The position numbers and the translations under genes are program-made. From positions 108,487 through 172,486 of the forward strand of contig JARLHA010000023.1 of NCBI GenBank assembly GCA_031292485.1: DNA of 64,000 nt, written 5' to 3'. The stretch comes from Mucilaginibacter sp. GTDB taxonomy: Bacteria; Bacteroidota; Bacteroidia; Sphingobacteriales; Sphingobacteriaceae. This document shows, in pieces, positions 41,696-50,819 of this stretch. Below the pieces are notes generated by a model that saw nothing but the letters and a program-made list of their open reading frames with translations, made no database searches and was not told where the DNA came from. Positions within the stretch are counted from its first letter, which is position 1; each line of letters starts with the position of its first letter.

Positions 41696-42024
41696 AACTG
41701 GATGGATAAAAAGATGTATTTATCCGGCAAAGGTCCCACCTGCTTTTTTGCGGTAAAAGGCTGGCGGTCATATTATATGATGATCCTTATCATAAAACCT
41801 GGCAATTGGTAGATTGAAACATCCTGCGCAGGATCCTTATCAAGTTCAAGTTAACCCCTAAAATTATTCACTCACCAAAGTGCGGCCTTTTACCAGGCGT
41901 TTCTAAGTAATGTGTCTGATGATTTATACTGGTCCTGCAAAGTCTGGTAACCCTAAATTAAACCCCATAGTTTTTTTACACTGTTAAGGTTCTCTTCCCT
42001 ATATTCGGCAACGATTTAAAATTG
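41696..42024. other. 329-bp divergent intergenic region with repeats
   Basis: Separates FadL-like (minus) and acetyltransferase (plus) genes. It contains GATCCTTATCA at 41782-41792 and again at 41832-41842 (50 bp apart), and ATCCTGCGCAGGAT (41821-41834), a perfect 14-bp palindrome overlapping the second copy. A near -7 match TATATTCG (42000-42007) precedes the acetyltransferase. Confidence 0.55.
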
Positions 42025-42555
42025 ATGGTTACAATAAGGAAATGCAGTAATAACGATATCCCCCTGCTGCTTGATATAGCGATAAGATCATATCGCGAAA
42101 CGTATGAATATTTATGGGATGATAAAGGCGATGCATACATCAGCAGATTTTATTCGAAGGAAATACTGGAGCGTGAAATTGCGATAGAGGGCATCGGCTA
42201 TTTTTTGGTTTACCATGGTTCCGCGCCTGCGGGTTATTTTAAAACTACTGAAAATGCGCTAACCCCTGATGAAAATAAGGACTGCCTGGAAATTGAAAAA
42301 ATTTACTTTTTAAACAAGTTTAAAAGAAAAGGAATAGGGAAACAGGCGATGCTATTTATTGAAAATTTGGCTAGGGTACAACATAAAAGTTTAATTTGGC
42401 TTAAGGTGATGGAAAGCAGTATTGCCATACCATTTTACCATGCGCATGGCTTTACACAAGTAAAAAGCACAAGGCTGGACTATCCACAAATGAAAGATGA
42501 GTATAGGAATATATTAACGCTTACCAAGGGGATAAACACCAACAGCGGCGTTTAA
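42025..42555 (+). CDS. GNAT-family N-acetyltransferase
   Basis: A ~176-residue acetyltransferase. The acetyl-CoA-binding motif is KIYFLNKFKRKGIGKQAMLF (R/Q-x-x-G-x-G/A type), followed by LIWLKVMESSIAIPFYHAHG and FTQVKSTR, typical of small GNAT enzymes such as PaiA-like or diamine acetyltransferases. The substrate is unknown. The ATG at 42025 is preferred to a TTG one codon upstream. It lies between two divergently oriented transcription units and is probably monocistronic. Confidence 0.85.
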   Translation: MVTIRKCSNNDIPLLLDIAIRSYRETYEYLWDDKGDAYISRFYSKEILEREIAIEGIGYFLVYHGSAPAGYFKTTENALTPDENKDCLEIEKIYFLNKFKRKGIGKQAMLFIENLARVQHKSLIWLKVMESSIAIPFYHAHGFTQVKSTRLDYPQMKDEYRNILTLTKGINTNSGV

Positions 42556-42592
42556 ATTAGTGCACCATGCTTACAACAATTGTTTACCGTTT

Positions 42593-43606
42593 TTAATCGT
42601 GCAAAACCCGGATAAACCCGTCCACATCATCAACCCCCATCAATATCGAACTAAACTCTTTACTGGTTCCGTATAATTTTTCAACGGTTACAGGTTGTTT
42701 AAAAGTGATGAGCAGGTTGCAATTGCTTTTGATAGCGCCACCCTTATAGCAGGTTTTATCAGAAGGATTATCAGTTGTTATTTTTTTCATGGAGTTTATA
42801 TTGCCTGTATTTATAGTAACCCGCCAGCGTAAGCCAGTACGCAGTATGACTTGATCGCCGTTAACCAATACTCTGCGCTTAAGGATAGCTGAAAGATCAG
42901 CAATTAAAAATATGATACTGTATAAGGTTAGCATAGTAACTATGTTAGCGGCAATGTGGCTCCATTTTTGCAATGCAAGATGTACGGCTACAATTTCAAC
43001 CGTAACTGCCACCAGTATAATGCACCAGATGGCTATGTAGCCGCACTCTTTATGCGTACTAAAGGGTATGTTTTTAATTGCCGGCTGCTTTTCCTTTTTC
43101 CACCATAGTAACCCGTATCGCAGCATTGCCACTTCGGCGGCCAGTACTTTAATGGGCAGGGTATCGCCCAAAACAGCCGTCATGGCGGTGCGTAAATTAT
43201 AAACAGGGTCGGCAAATAATAATTGTTCGCTTTTATAGGCGGCTCTTATTTTGCTAAACCTGGTAACACAATAAATAATAAACAGCAATTCAACCACCGA
43301 CGTAAGTTTGCGTACCTGCAAAATATACCCGCGCTGGTGCTGTGGCAATAATAAATAGCCAGCTACACAACACAAACTAATGATGAATACCATGCTGCGT
43401 GGCTTTGTTTTTAGCCCGCGCACTATGATAAAATAATAGGCTGCCGGAAAGGTTACCAGGAAATCGGCCAATAATCCATCAGCTATTTTATCCTTTGCCG
43501 GTGCGGGTACAAAATGCAGCATAAATGCTCCGCCAATAAAAATGGTAACCGCAATGGCAGTAATAAGGGCGATGGAACGGGTCAAATTAACAGGTGCTGT
43601 AGTCAT
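42593..43606 (-). CDS. Hypothetical membrane protein with PH-like C-terminal region
   Basis: About 337 residues from the ATG at 43606; a longer frame reaches 43693 but adds residues without signal features. Hydrophobic segments lie near 8-30, 40-60, 68-84, 98-115, 185-205 and 213-235. After the last comes a beta-rich domain of ~90 residues (LVNGDQVILRTGLRWRVTIN), like the bacterial PH-like domains that follow paired transmembrane helices. Function unknown. It is divergent from the RDD-GYF protein gene. Confidence 0.6.
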   Translation of the reverse strand: MTTAPVNLTRSIALITAIAVTIFIGGAFMLHFVPAPAKDKIADGLLADFLVTFPAAYYFIIVRGLKTKPRSMVFIISLCCVAGYLLLPQHQRGYILQVRKLTSVVELLFIIYCVTRFSKIRAAYKSEQLLFADPVYNLRTAMTAVLGDTLPIKVLAAEVAMLRYGLLWWKKEKQPAIKNIPFSTHKECGYIAIWCIILVAVTVEIVAVHLALQKWSHIAANIVTMLTLYSIIFLIADLSAILKRRVLVNGDQVILRTGLRWRVTINTGNINSMKKITTDNPSDKTCYKGGAIKSNCNLLITFKQPVTVEKLYGTSKEFSSILMGVDDVDGFIRVLHD

Positions 43607-43750
43607 GTGGAGGTTTTTGTAAAGATAAGGAAAGATATAAAATACTGGCTGCAAACAAATGGCCGCAACTATTTTAGACTGAAACGTTAACATTTTCCAT
43701 TAGCAAACGTCAAAGTATAGTTATATCTTTCAGCCGTTTTTATTGCCCTG

Positions 43751-44389
43751 ATGAACGAAGAATATTTTATTTTGGTTGACGGTGAACAAACCGGACCCTA
43801 TACATTTGATGAATTAATTGAAAAGGAGCCTGATCTGCACACGCGCGTCATGGCACCATCAGCAGATACCTGGCAGGATGCCTGCGATGTACCGGAGCTT
43901 TTTGAATACTTCAGGGAGCAGGGGTACTACTTTCCTACGGAAGATAACCTGGCCTCGTATTGGTGGCGCTTGCTGGCGTTTATTATCGATTTTGTTTTAA
44001 TGTCGTTTGTTTTGAGTTTTTTAGTTCCCCTGCTTAACGCCAAAGGAATTACACATATTAACCTGGCTCCTCCCTTCGATCCCTACAAAATATCCATTCA
44101 TGATGCCACCATTATACAAGCAGTTTTTTACATCCTTTTATTGTTTTATAATGCCATAGGCGAGGCATCTGCCATGAAAGGCACCCTAGGAAAAAGAGTT
44201 TGCGGATTGGTAGTTGTTGACCAGGACGGCGATGGCCTTAATTTGGGGATGGCGCTGTTCCGCAGTCTGGGTAAAATTCTATCTATTTATCTATGGGGCC
44301 TTGGTACGTTCAGCATTTTCTGGACTGATGGCAAACAGGCCCTGCATGATTTCCTGGCAAAAACCTATGTAGTAAGGAAGAACGTTTAA
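43751..44389 (+). CDS. GYF_2-RDD family membrane protein A
   Basis: A 212-residue protein: a GYF_2-like domain at ~4-55 (YFILVDGEQTGPYTFDELIE) and an RDD membrane domain from ~70 (SYWWRLLAFIIDFVLMSFVL, RVCGLVVVDQDGD, LFRSLGKILSIYLWGLGTFS). GYF_2 is a proline-rich peptide-binding domain seen in Bacteroidota; RDD proteins often act as ion exchangers or envelope adaptors. A paralogue with the same architecture is encoded at 51608-52255. A word repeat follows the gene. Confidence 0.87.
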   Translation: MNEEYFILVDGEQTGPYTFDELIEKEPDLHTRVMAPSADTWQDACDVPELFEYFREQGYYFPTEDNLASYWWRLLAFIIDFVLMSFVLSFLVPLLNAKGITHINLAPPFDPYKISIHDATIIQAVFYILLLFYNAIGEASAMKGTLGKRVCGLVVVDQDGDGLNLGMALFRSLGKILSIYLWGLGTFSIFWTDGKQALHDFLAKTYVVRKNV

Positions 44390-44393
44390 CCAA

Positions 44394-44480
44394 TTTGCAG
44401 TGTGCGGTTTGCAGTTTGCCGGAATGAGTAATGATTTGATTTTTAACTGCACACTGCCAACTCAAAACTGCAAACTAACA
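44394..44480. repeat. CAGTTTGCAGTTTGCC-type inverted word repeat
   Basis: GTTTGCAGTTT (44407-44417) and AAACTGCAAAC (44465-44475) are perfect 11-bp arms; GCAGTGTGC (44397-44405) and GCACACTGC (44449-44457) form a second pair in A-B-A'-B' order. It lies between the convergent RDD and TonB-receptor-type genes. Confidence 0.75.
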
Positions 44481-44485
44481 AACCA

Positions 44486-47173
44486 TTAAATATTAAACAT
44501 CAGCCTTAACATTATTATCCTGCCGGGTAAAGTGTACGAGTTTGCGGTAAATGTGTTCGCCGATAAATTGAGGTAGCTGTAATTTTTGACATTTAAAAAG
44601 TTTACCGCATTCAGTTCCACATCAGTTTTTAGTTTTTTGAGCCTGAATTTGGCCGAAGCATCGGCAAAAAAGTATTTTAGGTCGGGGTTCCCCTGCTGGC
44701 GGGTGAAGTAATGCTCGCCGGATAGTTTGAATTGTAAATCGTCCGAAGGGATATAATTGACCTCGGCATGCTGCAGCAACTGGTCGATGTGAAAGGCCGA
44801 TGCCTCCACTGCCGAATGGCTGTCGGTTTGCGTGAGGGTGGCTTTATAGCTAAAGTTTACCTCGTCGTTCACTTTGGTATTTGCACTTAAATTAGCGGAC
44901 TCTGTAGTGGTGTTGAACGGCAGCAGCGCATTGTTTTGTATCTGCACCGAGCTATTGTTTTGCCATTGCATGCCGCCGCTAAAAGTGGTTTTTAATGCAA
45001 AGGAATACTTGCTCACGTTACCGCTCACCGTCAACGAATTGGTGCTGTTGGGGTAGGGCAGCATCACGCGCTGTTGCAGCGTATTGGTGATCACTTCCGA
45101 AGCGATATTATTGGAAGCAGTGTGGTTATAAAGCACATTAACGCCCGCAAAAAACAGGGTAAGCGCCTTGCGGTAGTTAAACCCAAAGGCGGCCGTTTGG
45201 TTCGCACTTTCAGTCAGGTCGGAATTGTTGGCATTAAGCGTGCGGTAGTCCGTCAGGATATAGCCGCGGTACAGATCTTCTATCGTGCCTGTTTGATTGC
45301 GGTAACTGTAAAGAAGGGTAAGGTAATTTTCGAGACTGGTTTGATACTTTACCCTGAATTGCGGGTTGAAATACAAACGGCTTAAATGCTTATTCAACGC
45401 ATACAGGCTGTCGGAATAATCGATCTGCTGCAGGCTTACCGGCAGGGTGAGGTTTGCTTTAAGGATAGTGCCAGGCAGGTCGTAAGCTGCCTCGGCGTAC
45501 AGTTTTTTCCGGGTCCAGTTCAAATGGTTCATGGAACTGTCCGATTCAGCGCTCATACTGTTATTATTCTGCACAACGCCAAGGTTTGATGTTAAAGTTT
45601 GTGATTGAACGCTAAAACCGGTCCTGTAACTTTGGGTAACAACGTTTGCCGGTATTTTAAACGACAGGTAATTATTGGTGTACCAGGCGGGCACATTCAC
45701 ATTTTGCAGCAGTTGGTGATAGGGTACGCTTTTATTAAATACGGTGTCATTATAGTTTGGTCCGATAGTTCTGTTCTCCGGCTCGGCGGAATGGCTGATG
45801 TAGGAATACGCCTGGATGATATTGTTCGATTTCAGCGATTTGATCATGTTAAATTCATTGGAGAAATTTAACGCATTATCCTTAAAAACCTGGTTCACCA
45901 TGGCGCCATTGGCCTGCCTGCCGGACAGGCTGGTATTAAGGTTGGAATAACTGACCGACCGGTTATTATCCATTAGCAAAACATCATTCAGGTAATATTT
46001 ATCCTGGTTAACATTCAGCGTAAATTGGGTATGCAGTATATCCGGAACGGAGCGGTTGTGCTGGGTTTCGCTATAGCGCACCGTGTCGCCCGGCAAAAAA
46101 ATGGTGTTCATCTGGCTGTAATCCTGCTTTTGGGTATCATGAAAATACCATGCGTTGATCTTTAGCTGCACATTCTTTTTAAAGTTGACCAGGTTATTGA
46201 GGTTGATGAGCCCCGATTGGTTGAATAAATACCGGTCACGGGATAAAGCCGGGTCATTTACCGCGCCGAGGGAAAGTACTGTGGCGGGCACATCGTTATC
46301 TATCCGCTGCGAATAATCTGAAAAGTTGTGCGCCACCAGTTCCCGCTGCAGGTCGTCGCCGGTATTGTTGCCTTTAATGTAATTAATGGCCTTGTACTTG
46401 TCCTTAAACATCATGGCGTTCAAATCCACATCGTAGTTAGCTGGCAAGCCTGCGCCAATGCTTTCCTGTCCCACCAATTGCAGTTTAGCGCCTTTCTTGA
46501 TGGTAAGGTTTAGCGCCACATCATCACTCATGACCTTGTTTTGCAGTACTTTAACCGGCTGGTCGTTTTGAATCACCTGCACCTTGTCTACCACGCCCTG
46601 CGGGATGGTATTGGTAGCGATGTTGTATTTATCATCCAGCAGGTTATCGCCGCCGATGTACAGGTTGGAGATGGGTTTGTTGTTATAGTAGATCGTCCCA
46701 TCTGTTGCTACTGTTATACCCGGCAGCTTTTTGATCACGTCGCCGATTGTCCTGTCCTGCGCGTTAGCGAAGTCGGATACCTTATAATTCAGGGTGTCGC
46801 CATTTATCCGCAATACGGGCCGGCTGCTTTTAACAACTACCGACTGTAACTGGTTAACAGAAACATGCAGCACAAAGTCCACCGGCGCTTTGCCGGCAAT
46901 TGCTTTTACCGCGCTTTTATAACCTATGCTGCGCACTTCCACCAGCAGGCTATCCGGCAGTTCTCCGGCCGGCACTACAAGCGTGTAGGCCCCATTGCCA
47001 TTTGTTATGCTGTACGACACAATGGCGTTGGTTGCCTTCTTTTTGAGGCTGACGGTGGCGAACCACACGGGTTTCCCTGTGCTATCTTTAACCGTGCCAT
47101 GGATATTTTCCTGGGCAAAGCCGTATGCCGAAAATAATAGCGCAATAACCAGTAAGCCAACGTATTTTAGCAT
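44486..47173 (-). CDS. TonB-dependent-receptor-like outer-membrane barrel protein
   Basis: An 895-residue outer-membrane protein of the OMP_b-brl_3 type. Signal peptide ~1-20; a CarboxypepD_reg-like beta-sandwich at ~22-108 (IHGTVKDSTGKPVWFATVSL); a plug-like domain ~115-235 (NAQDRTIGDVIKKLPGITVA, YIGGDNLLDDKYNIATNTIP); then a large barrel ending IIMLRLMFNI. No SusD partner follows, so import of a complex glycan is not indicated. It lies downstream of two tandem GLPGLI genes on the same strand, and GLPGLI proteins commonly accompany this receptor type. Its role in transport or secretion is unresolved. Confidence 0.88.
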   Translation of the reverse strand: MLKYVGLLVIALLFSAYGFAQENIHGTVKDSTGKPVWFATVSLKKKATNAIVSYSITNGNGAYTLVVPAGELPDSLLVEVRSIGYKSAVKAIAGKAPVDFVLHVSVNQLQSVVVKSSRPVLRINGDTLNYKVSDFANAQDRTIGDVIKKLPGITVATDGTIYYNNKPISNLYIGGDNLLDDKYNIATNTIPQGVVDKVQVIQNDQPVKVLQNKVMSDDVALNLTIKKGAKLQLVGQESIGAGLPANYDVDLNAMMFKDKYKAINYIKGNNTGDDLQRELVAHNFSDYSQRIDNDVPATVLSLGAVNDPALSRDRYLFNQSGLINLNNLVNFKKNVQLKINAWYFHDTQKQDYSQMNTIFLPGDTVRYSETQHNRSVPDILHTQFTLNVNQDKYYLNDVLLMDNNRSVSYSNLNTSLSGRQANGAMVNQVFKDNALNFSNEFNMIKSLKSNNIIQAYSYISHSAEPENRTIGPNYNDTVFNKSVPYHQLLQNVNVPAWYTNNYLSFKIPANVVTQSYRTGFSVQSQTLTSNLGVVQNNNSMSAESDSSMNHLNWTRKKLYAEAAYDLPGTILKANLTLPVSLQQIDYSDSLYALNKHLSRLYFNPQFRVKYQTSLENYLTLLYSYRNQTGTIEDLYRGYILTDYRTLNANNSDLTESANQTAAFGFNYRKALTLFFAGVNVLYNHTASNNIASEVITNTLQQRVMLPYPNSTNSLTVSGNVSKYSFALKTTFSGGMQWQNNSSVQIQNNALLPFNTTTESANLSANTKVNDEVNFSYKATLTQTDSHSAVEASAFHIDQLLQHAEVNYIPSDDLQFKLSGEHYFTRQQGNPDLKYFFADASAKFRLKKLKTDVELNAVNFLNVKNYSYLNLSANTFTANSYTLPGRIIMLRLMFNI

Positions 47174-47271
47174 GAGCTGAGTTGAAATTTATTTAATGTT
47201 AAGTAATTATGTCGCTCGCAAACGATTGGTGAAATCCTTTGAACTCAGGTCAGCTACATTCAGCCGGTATT

Positions 47272-47376
47272 CGCCTCACCCCAACCCCTCTCCAAAGGAG
47301 AGGGGCTTTAAACGCAGCGGAAATCTATTCCGCTCGCATCGAAGTCCTCTCCTTTGGAGAGGATTTAGGTGAGGCG
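47272..47376. repeat. 105-bp composite palindrome (paired CT-rich repeats)
   Basis: Outer arms CGCCTCACC (47272-47280) and GGTGAGGCG (47368-47376) enclose CCCCTCTCC-AAA-GGAGAGGGG, GCGGAA-N5-TTCCGC and TCCTCTCC-TTT-GGAGAGGA. The single strand can fold into a cloverleaf-like four-way structure. It lies ~100 bp upstream of the receptor's start codon, between it and the GLPGLI genes. Confidence 0.85.
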
Positions 47377-47430
47377 AACGAAATGTTAGAGACGAAAAAC
47401 TAAGTCGAATATGACCGTACATCCCCCCGC

Positions 47431-48357
47431 TCAATTCTTTTCAGGCAACTCAATCGGGTTATTGATCACCGGCTGCGGCCCGATTTTGATTTTGATTTGC
47501 GGCCTTGGCCCATTTCCCGGCCCGTTCATACCGGACGAGGCCATCATAGCCTGCACAAAAGCGTCCGGGTCCTTACGCATAGCATCCTGCAATTTGGTGA
47601 ATTCTTTGTCAGTGGTTTTGATCGAGCGCGAAGGCAGCCCGATGATAGCGGGGTCCGTATCGGAATCATCCCCGCCGATAATGATCATCCTGTGCCCGTC
47701 GCCAGGCTGCGCATCACTGGTGATGGCGGGAAGTTGAGGCGGCACCACTTTTTCAATGCCGTCAAACTTAAAAACTACTTCTTTTTTGGCATCATACGCC
47801 TCCAGGATCACACCGGGCAAGCCGTTCAGCTTCCATGGCCCGGCATGAAAAGGCATATCCGGGCAAAACCATGCAGTGTAATCCCTACCCCTAAAATGTC
47901 CGGTGGCTTTTTGGCAATGCATGCCGCCAAAGCTGGCAGTATCGCTGCTTATCTTCCAGTCGATAAGAGGTAAGGCATCTTCTATCAGGTAGCTATTGAT
48001 AACGAGCGATTCCTTTCTAAACAATTTTTGCTCACCGGGGAACTGGTAATATTGAATAGGCGAACCCGTGTTTTGCCTGCTTATTTTAATGTTTCCATCG
48101 GGTGAGTTTGCCATTGCTTCTTTCACCTGTTTTTTAAAAAGGGCATCCTGGAGCTGTTTATCATAGCTTTTGTACACGCTGGAACTTTTGCCCAGGAACA
48201 GCGCCATGTTTTCGGTATAGGGATTTGCCCGGTTAGTGGTATCCCGCAAATGCGAAAACTTATAATGCACCATGTACGCCGCAGTGTCGGGCTTTTGCGC
48301 CCTGGCTATACAGGCAGCAGTTAAAAGGGCCGCACATAATAATAACTTCTTTTTCAT
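47431..48357 (-). CDS. GLPGLI-family protein 1, secreted
   Basis: A 308-residue exported protein with signal peptide ~1-20. The family motif is WKLNGLPGVILEAYDAKKEV; two conserved cysteines precede it (GMHCQKATGHF and AWFCPDMPF). Residues ~285-300 are Gly/Pro/Asn-rich. GLPGLI proteins are exported Bacteroidota proteins of unknown function that neighbour TonB-receptor-type barrels; a role in envelope protein maturation is a guess. It is a clear paralogue of the next gene upstream, sharing the YTAWFCPD block and a similar C-terminus (PVINNPIELPEK), and lies 81 bp after it. Confidence 0.88.
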   Translation of the reverse strand: MKKKLLLCAALLTAACIARAQKPDTAAYMVHYKFSHLRDTTNRANPYTENMALFLGKSSSVYKSYDKQLQDALFKKQVKEAMANSPDGNIKISRQNTGSPIQYYQFPGEQKLFRKESLVINSYLIEDALPLIDWKISSDTASFGGMHCQKATGHFRGRDYTAWFCPDMPFHAGPWKLNGLPGVILEAYDAKKEVVFKFDGIEKVVPPQLPAITSDAQPGDGHRMIIIGGDDSDTDPAIIGLPSRSIKTTDKEFTKLQDAMRKDPDAFVQAMMASSGMNGPGNGPRPQIKIKIGPQPVINNPIELPEKN

Positions 48358-48438
48358 GTTTTGGATATTTTTTTGAATGATATACTATTTGTTCAAGCTG
48401 CCGGTAAAGCCAGCTGGTTGTATTGCATTACCTTGGGC

Positions 48439-49344
48439 TCATCTCTTTTCCGGTAATTCCATCGGGTTGTTGATCACCGGGCCACGGGGGCCAGGCCCCT
48501 TTGCAATCCTGATGTTATCCATTTTAACGCCACCGGCGCGATTGCCCGCCACAACAGCTTGTGCAAATGCCTCGGGGTCTTTCTCCATGGTCGCCTTCAG
48601 TTTATCAAATTCCTTTTGTGTGGTTTTAATTGTTCTGGGCGGTGTTCCTATCAAATTCATGTCATCATCCAATCCCCGCAATATCGGGGGAGCATCCGCA
48701 GCGGCAGGTTCGGTTTTGGGTGGCGCAGGTACCGCTTTCTCTACCCCATCAAATTTAAATACTACTTCATTTTTTGCATCATGGGCATCAACTATTACGC
48801 CGGGCAATCCATTTAATTTCCAGGGGCCAGTATGTACCGGCAAATCGGGGCAAAACCATGCCGTGTAATCCCTGCCTTTAAAATGTCCGGTGGCTTTCTG
48901 GCAATGCAGGCCGCTAAAAGTAGCCGTGTCACTGCTGATCTTCCAGTCGATAGCGGGCATCTGTCCGTCGATCAGGTAGTTGTTGAACATCAGATTATCT
49001 TTCGTGAATAATTTTTGTTCATTCGGGTACTGGTAGTATTCTACGGGTGTACCCACGCCCCTTCGGTTTATCCTTACATTTCCATCAGGGCTGGCAGCTG
49101 CCGCCTCGGCATACGCTTTCTTAAACTGCGCGTTGTATACAATGCCATCGTAACTCCGGTAAGCGCTTGCATTTTTGCCCACATACAATACCATGTTTTC
49201 TGTATAGGGGTGCGCCCGGTTTGTAGTGTCCCTTATGTGGGTAAACTTGTAGTGAACCAGCACCCGCGCAGTATCCGGTTTTTGGGCTTCGGCGGTAATA
49301 AATGTCCCCAGTAAGGCGACTGCTATCAGTAATTGCTTCTTCAT
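48439..49344 (-). CDS. GLPGLI-family protein 2, secreted
   Basis: A 301-residue paralogue of GLPGLI protein 1, with signal peptide ~1-20 and the motif PWKLNGLPGVIVDAHDAKNE, plus the cysteine pair in GLHCQKATGHFKGRDYTAWF followed by CPDLP. It is first in a minus-strand unit GLPGLI 2 - GLPGLI 1 - receptor, and divergent from the LytS/LytTR genes 240 bp away, a position that makes it a likely target of that system. The two paralogues differ mainly in the C-terminal linker. Confidence 0.88.
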   Translation of the reverse strand: MKKQLLIAVALLGTFITAEAQKPDTARVLVHYKFTHIRDTTNRAHPYTENMVLYVGKNASAYRSYDGIVYNAQFKKAYAEAAAASPDGNVRINRRGVGTPVEYYQYPNEQKLFTKDNLMFNNYLIDGQMPAIDWKISSDTATFSGLHCQKATGHFKGRDYTAWFCPDLPVHTGPWKLNGLPGVIVDAHDAKNEVVFKFDGVEKAVPAPPKTEPAAADAPPILRGLDDDMNLIGTPPRTIKTTQKEFDKLKATMEKDPEAFAQAVVAGNRAGGVKMDNIRIAKGPGPRGPVINNPMELPEKR

Positions 49345-49511
49345 AACGTAATAATTTTAAGCAATACTATATTTTCGCAATGATACCCTGAAAACTTTGG
49401 TACCAACAGCGGGTTCGGGCAGGTAAAGCAGCGATATTTGTTATTTGCGGATGATGCAGATGCCCGGAAAGGAATTTAGCGTAGTCGCAATGGCGCGGAT
49501 TTCAAAACCAG

Positions 49512-49541
49512 CCCGTTTACCTGCAAATCAGTATGGTTAAT
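49512..49541. promoter_or_regulatory. GTT-containing direct repeat with 21-bp spacing upstream of the LytS gene
   Basis: CCCGTTTAC (49512-49520) and ATGGTTAAT (49533-49541) have their GTT trinucleotides exactly 21 bp apart, a layout like LytTR-domain binding sites. It lies ~12 bp upstream of the putative -33 region (TTG 49553-49555). The two half-sites match each other only partly. Confidence 0.35.
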
Positions 49542-49573
49542 CACATAAATTATTGAAGTCGCGCAAAGCTTTC

Positions 49574-49581
49574 TATTTTTG
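49574..49581 (+). promoter_or_regulatory. -7 box of the LytS-type kinase gene
   Basis: TATTTTTG exactly matches TAnnTTTG, with TTG at 49553-49555 as -33 (18-bp spacing). The predicted start near 49585-49587 coincides with the ATG, suggesting a leaderless transcript. Confidence 0.55.
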
Positions 49582-49586
49582 ATTTG

Positions 49587-50819
49587 ATGAAAAGCATAAA
49601 AAAGAGACAGTTAGCGGAGATTGCAATCCATATCCTTTTTTGGATAGCGGTTTTCTATGCCGTAAATGTAGCAACCAGCTCGGCCATCACCATCAGGATC
49701 AGTCGCAATAACGCCATAATGGAGCGAAAACAAATAGTCAGGTTTTTACCCGCTACCTACGGCACATTGGTACTGTTGGGCGTTTTATTTTATGGCAATA
49801 TTTTTTGGCTGTTTAAAAAGATCCTCTCCTTTCGCAGCAACCTTGTCCGTTTTGCCGTAGCGGCATGTTGGTTTTTGTTGATTTTTGAGATGGATAATGT
49901 TGCCATTAATTTGCTAACCCCTCGTGACCCGGTCAGGCTCGGGCCTGCGCTTACCAGGCGGTTGGATGATACTTTCAGATCGAAAGGCGGTCCGCCTGTC
50001 CCGCCATCAATTTCAAAACCCAATCATACTGTTCCGGATAAGATGCATGTTGTCTCAGACAAAGTGCAAATTATTTCAGATAACCGGCCCCTTGGTTTCA
50101 TAATGGATATGGTCGACCGGTCACAACTGATCTTATTGCTTCTTTTTATAGGCATTCTGGGTGTTTCTATTGCTTATTTCTTTTTAAAGGAATGGGCAAA
50201 AGCCGATGTATTGCGCGTTAAACTGGAGGCTAACCAGTTGAGCACCGAGGTTAAATTCCTGCGCTCGCAGGTTAACCCGCATTTTTTGTTCAATACGCTG
50301 AACAACCTGTTTTCGATGGCCCAGGGAAAGGGGAACGATGACCTTGCCGACGGCATCTCGAAACTATCGGGTATGATGCGCTACATGATTTATGACAGCA
50401 ATGCCGAAAGTGTGCCGCTGAATAAAGAGATAGAATACCTAACGGATTGCATCACGCTAAACAAACTGCGTTATGCTGATGATGAGGCAAAGGTAACATT
50501 TGATTACCCGGCGCAACCCGCAGGCGTTACCATTGTCCCGATGCTGTTTATCCCTTTTGTGGAGAATGCCTTTAAACACGGCGTTGCCATCGGGCGAACC
50601 TCCGCTATCAATATTGCTATTGTTATCTCAAATCAAAAACTGATCTTTACCTGCGTAAACCCAATATACAAGGCTAAAAAGATGAACGACGAAGAAAGCG
50701 GTATCGGGCTTGAAAATGTGAAGCGGCGGCTGGACCTGTTGTACTCCGGCAAACACCGGTTGCAGATCAGCGAAGATGACAGGAAATATTTTGTTAAGCT
50801 TGAAATCGACCTGGTATGA
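49587..50819 (+). CDS. LytS-type sensor histidine kinase (His_kinase family)
   Basis: A 410-residue kinase with four transmembrane segments (near 12-31, 54-76, 86-106 and 175-197), a Pro/Lys-rich extracytoplasmic loop, then the His_kinase domain LRSQVNPHFLFNTLNNLFSM (phospho-His in NPHF) and a short HATPase ending SGIGLENVKRRLDLLY. The loop between segments 3 and 4 (~115-170) contains DDTFRSKGGPPVPPSISKPN. Its 3' end overlaps the LytTR regulator gene (ATGA). The ATG at 49587 is preferred to a TTG at 49584. It is divergent from the GLPGLI-receptor unit, its likely target. Confidence 0.92.
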   Translation: MKSIKKRQLAEIAIHILFWIAVFYAVNVATSSAITIRISRNNAIMERKQIVRFLPATYGTLVLLGVLFYGNIFWLFKKILSFRSNLVRFAVAACWFLLIFEMDNVAINLLTPRDPVRLGPALTRRLDDTFRSKGGPPVPPSISKPNHTVPDKMHVVSDKVQIISDNRPLGFIMDMVDRSQLILLLLFIGILGVSIAYFFLKEWAKADVLRVKLEANQLSTEVKFLRSQVNPHFLFNTLNNLFSMAQGKGNDDLADGISKLSGMMRYMIYDSNAESVPLNKEIEYLTDCITLNKLRYADDEAKVTFDYPAQPAGVTIVPMLFIPFVENAFKHGVAIGRTSAINIAIVISNQKLIFTCVNPIYKAKKMNDEESGIGLENVKRRLDLLYSGKHRLQISEDDRKYFVKLEIDLV

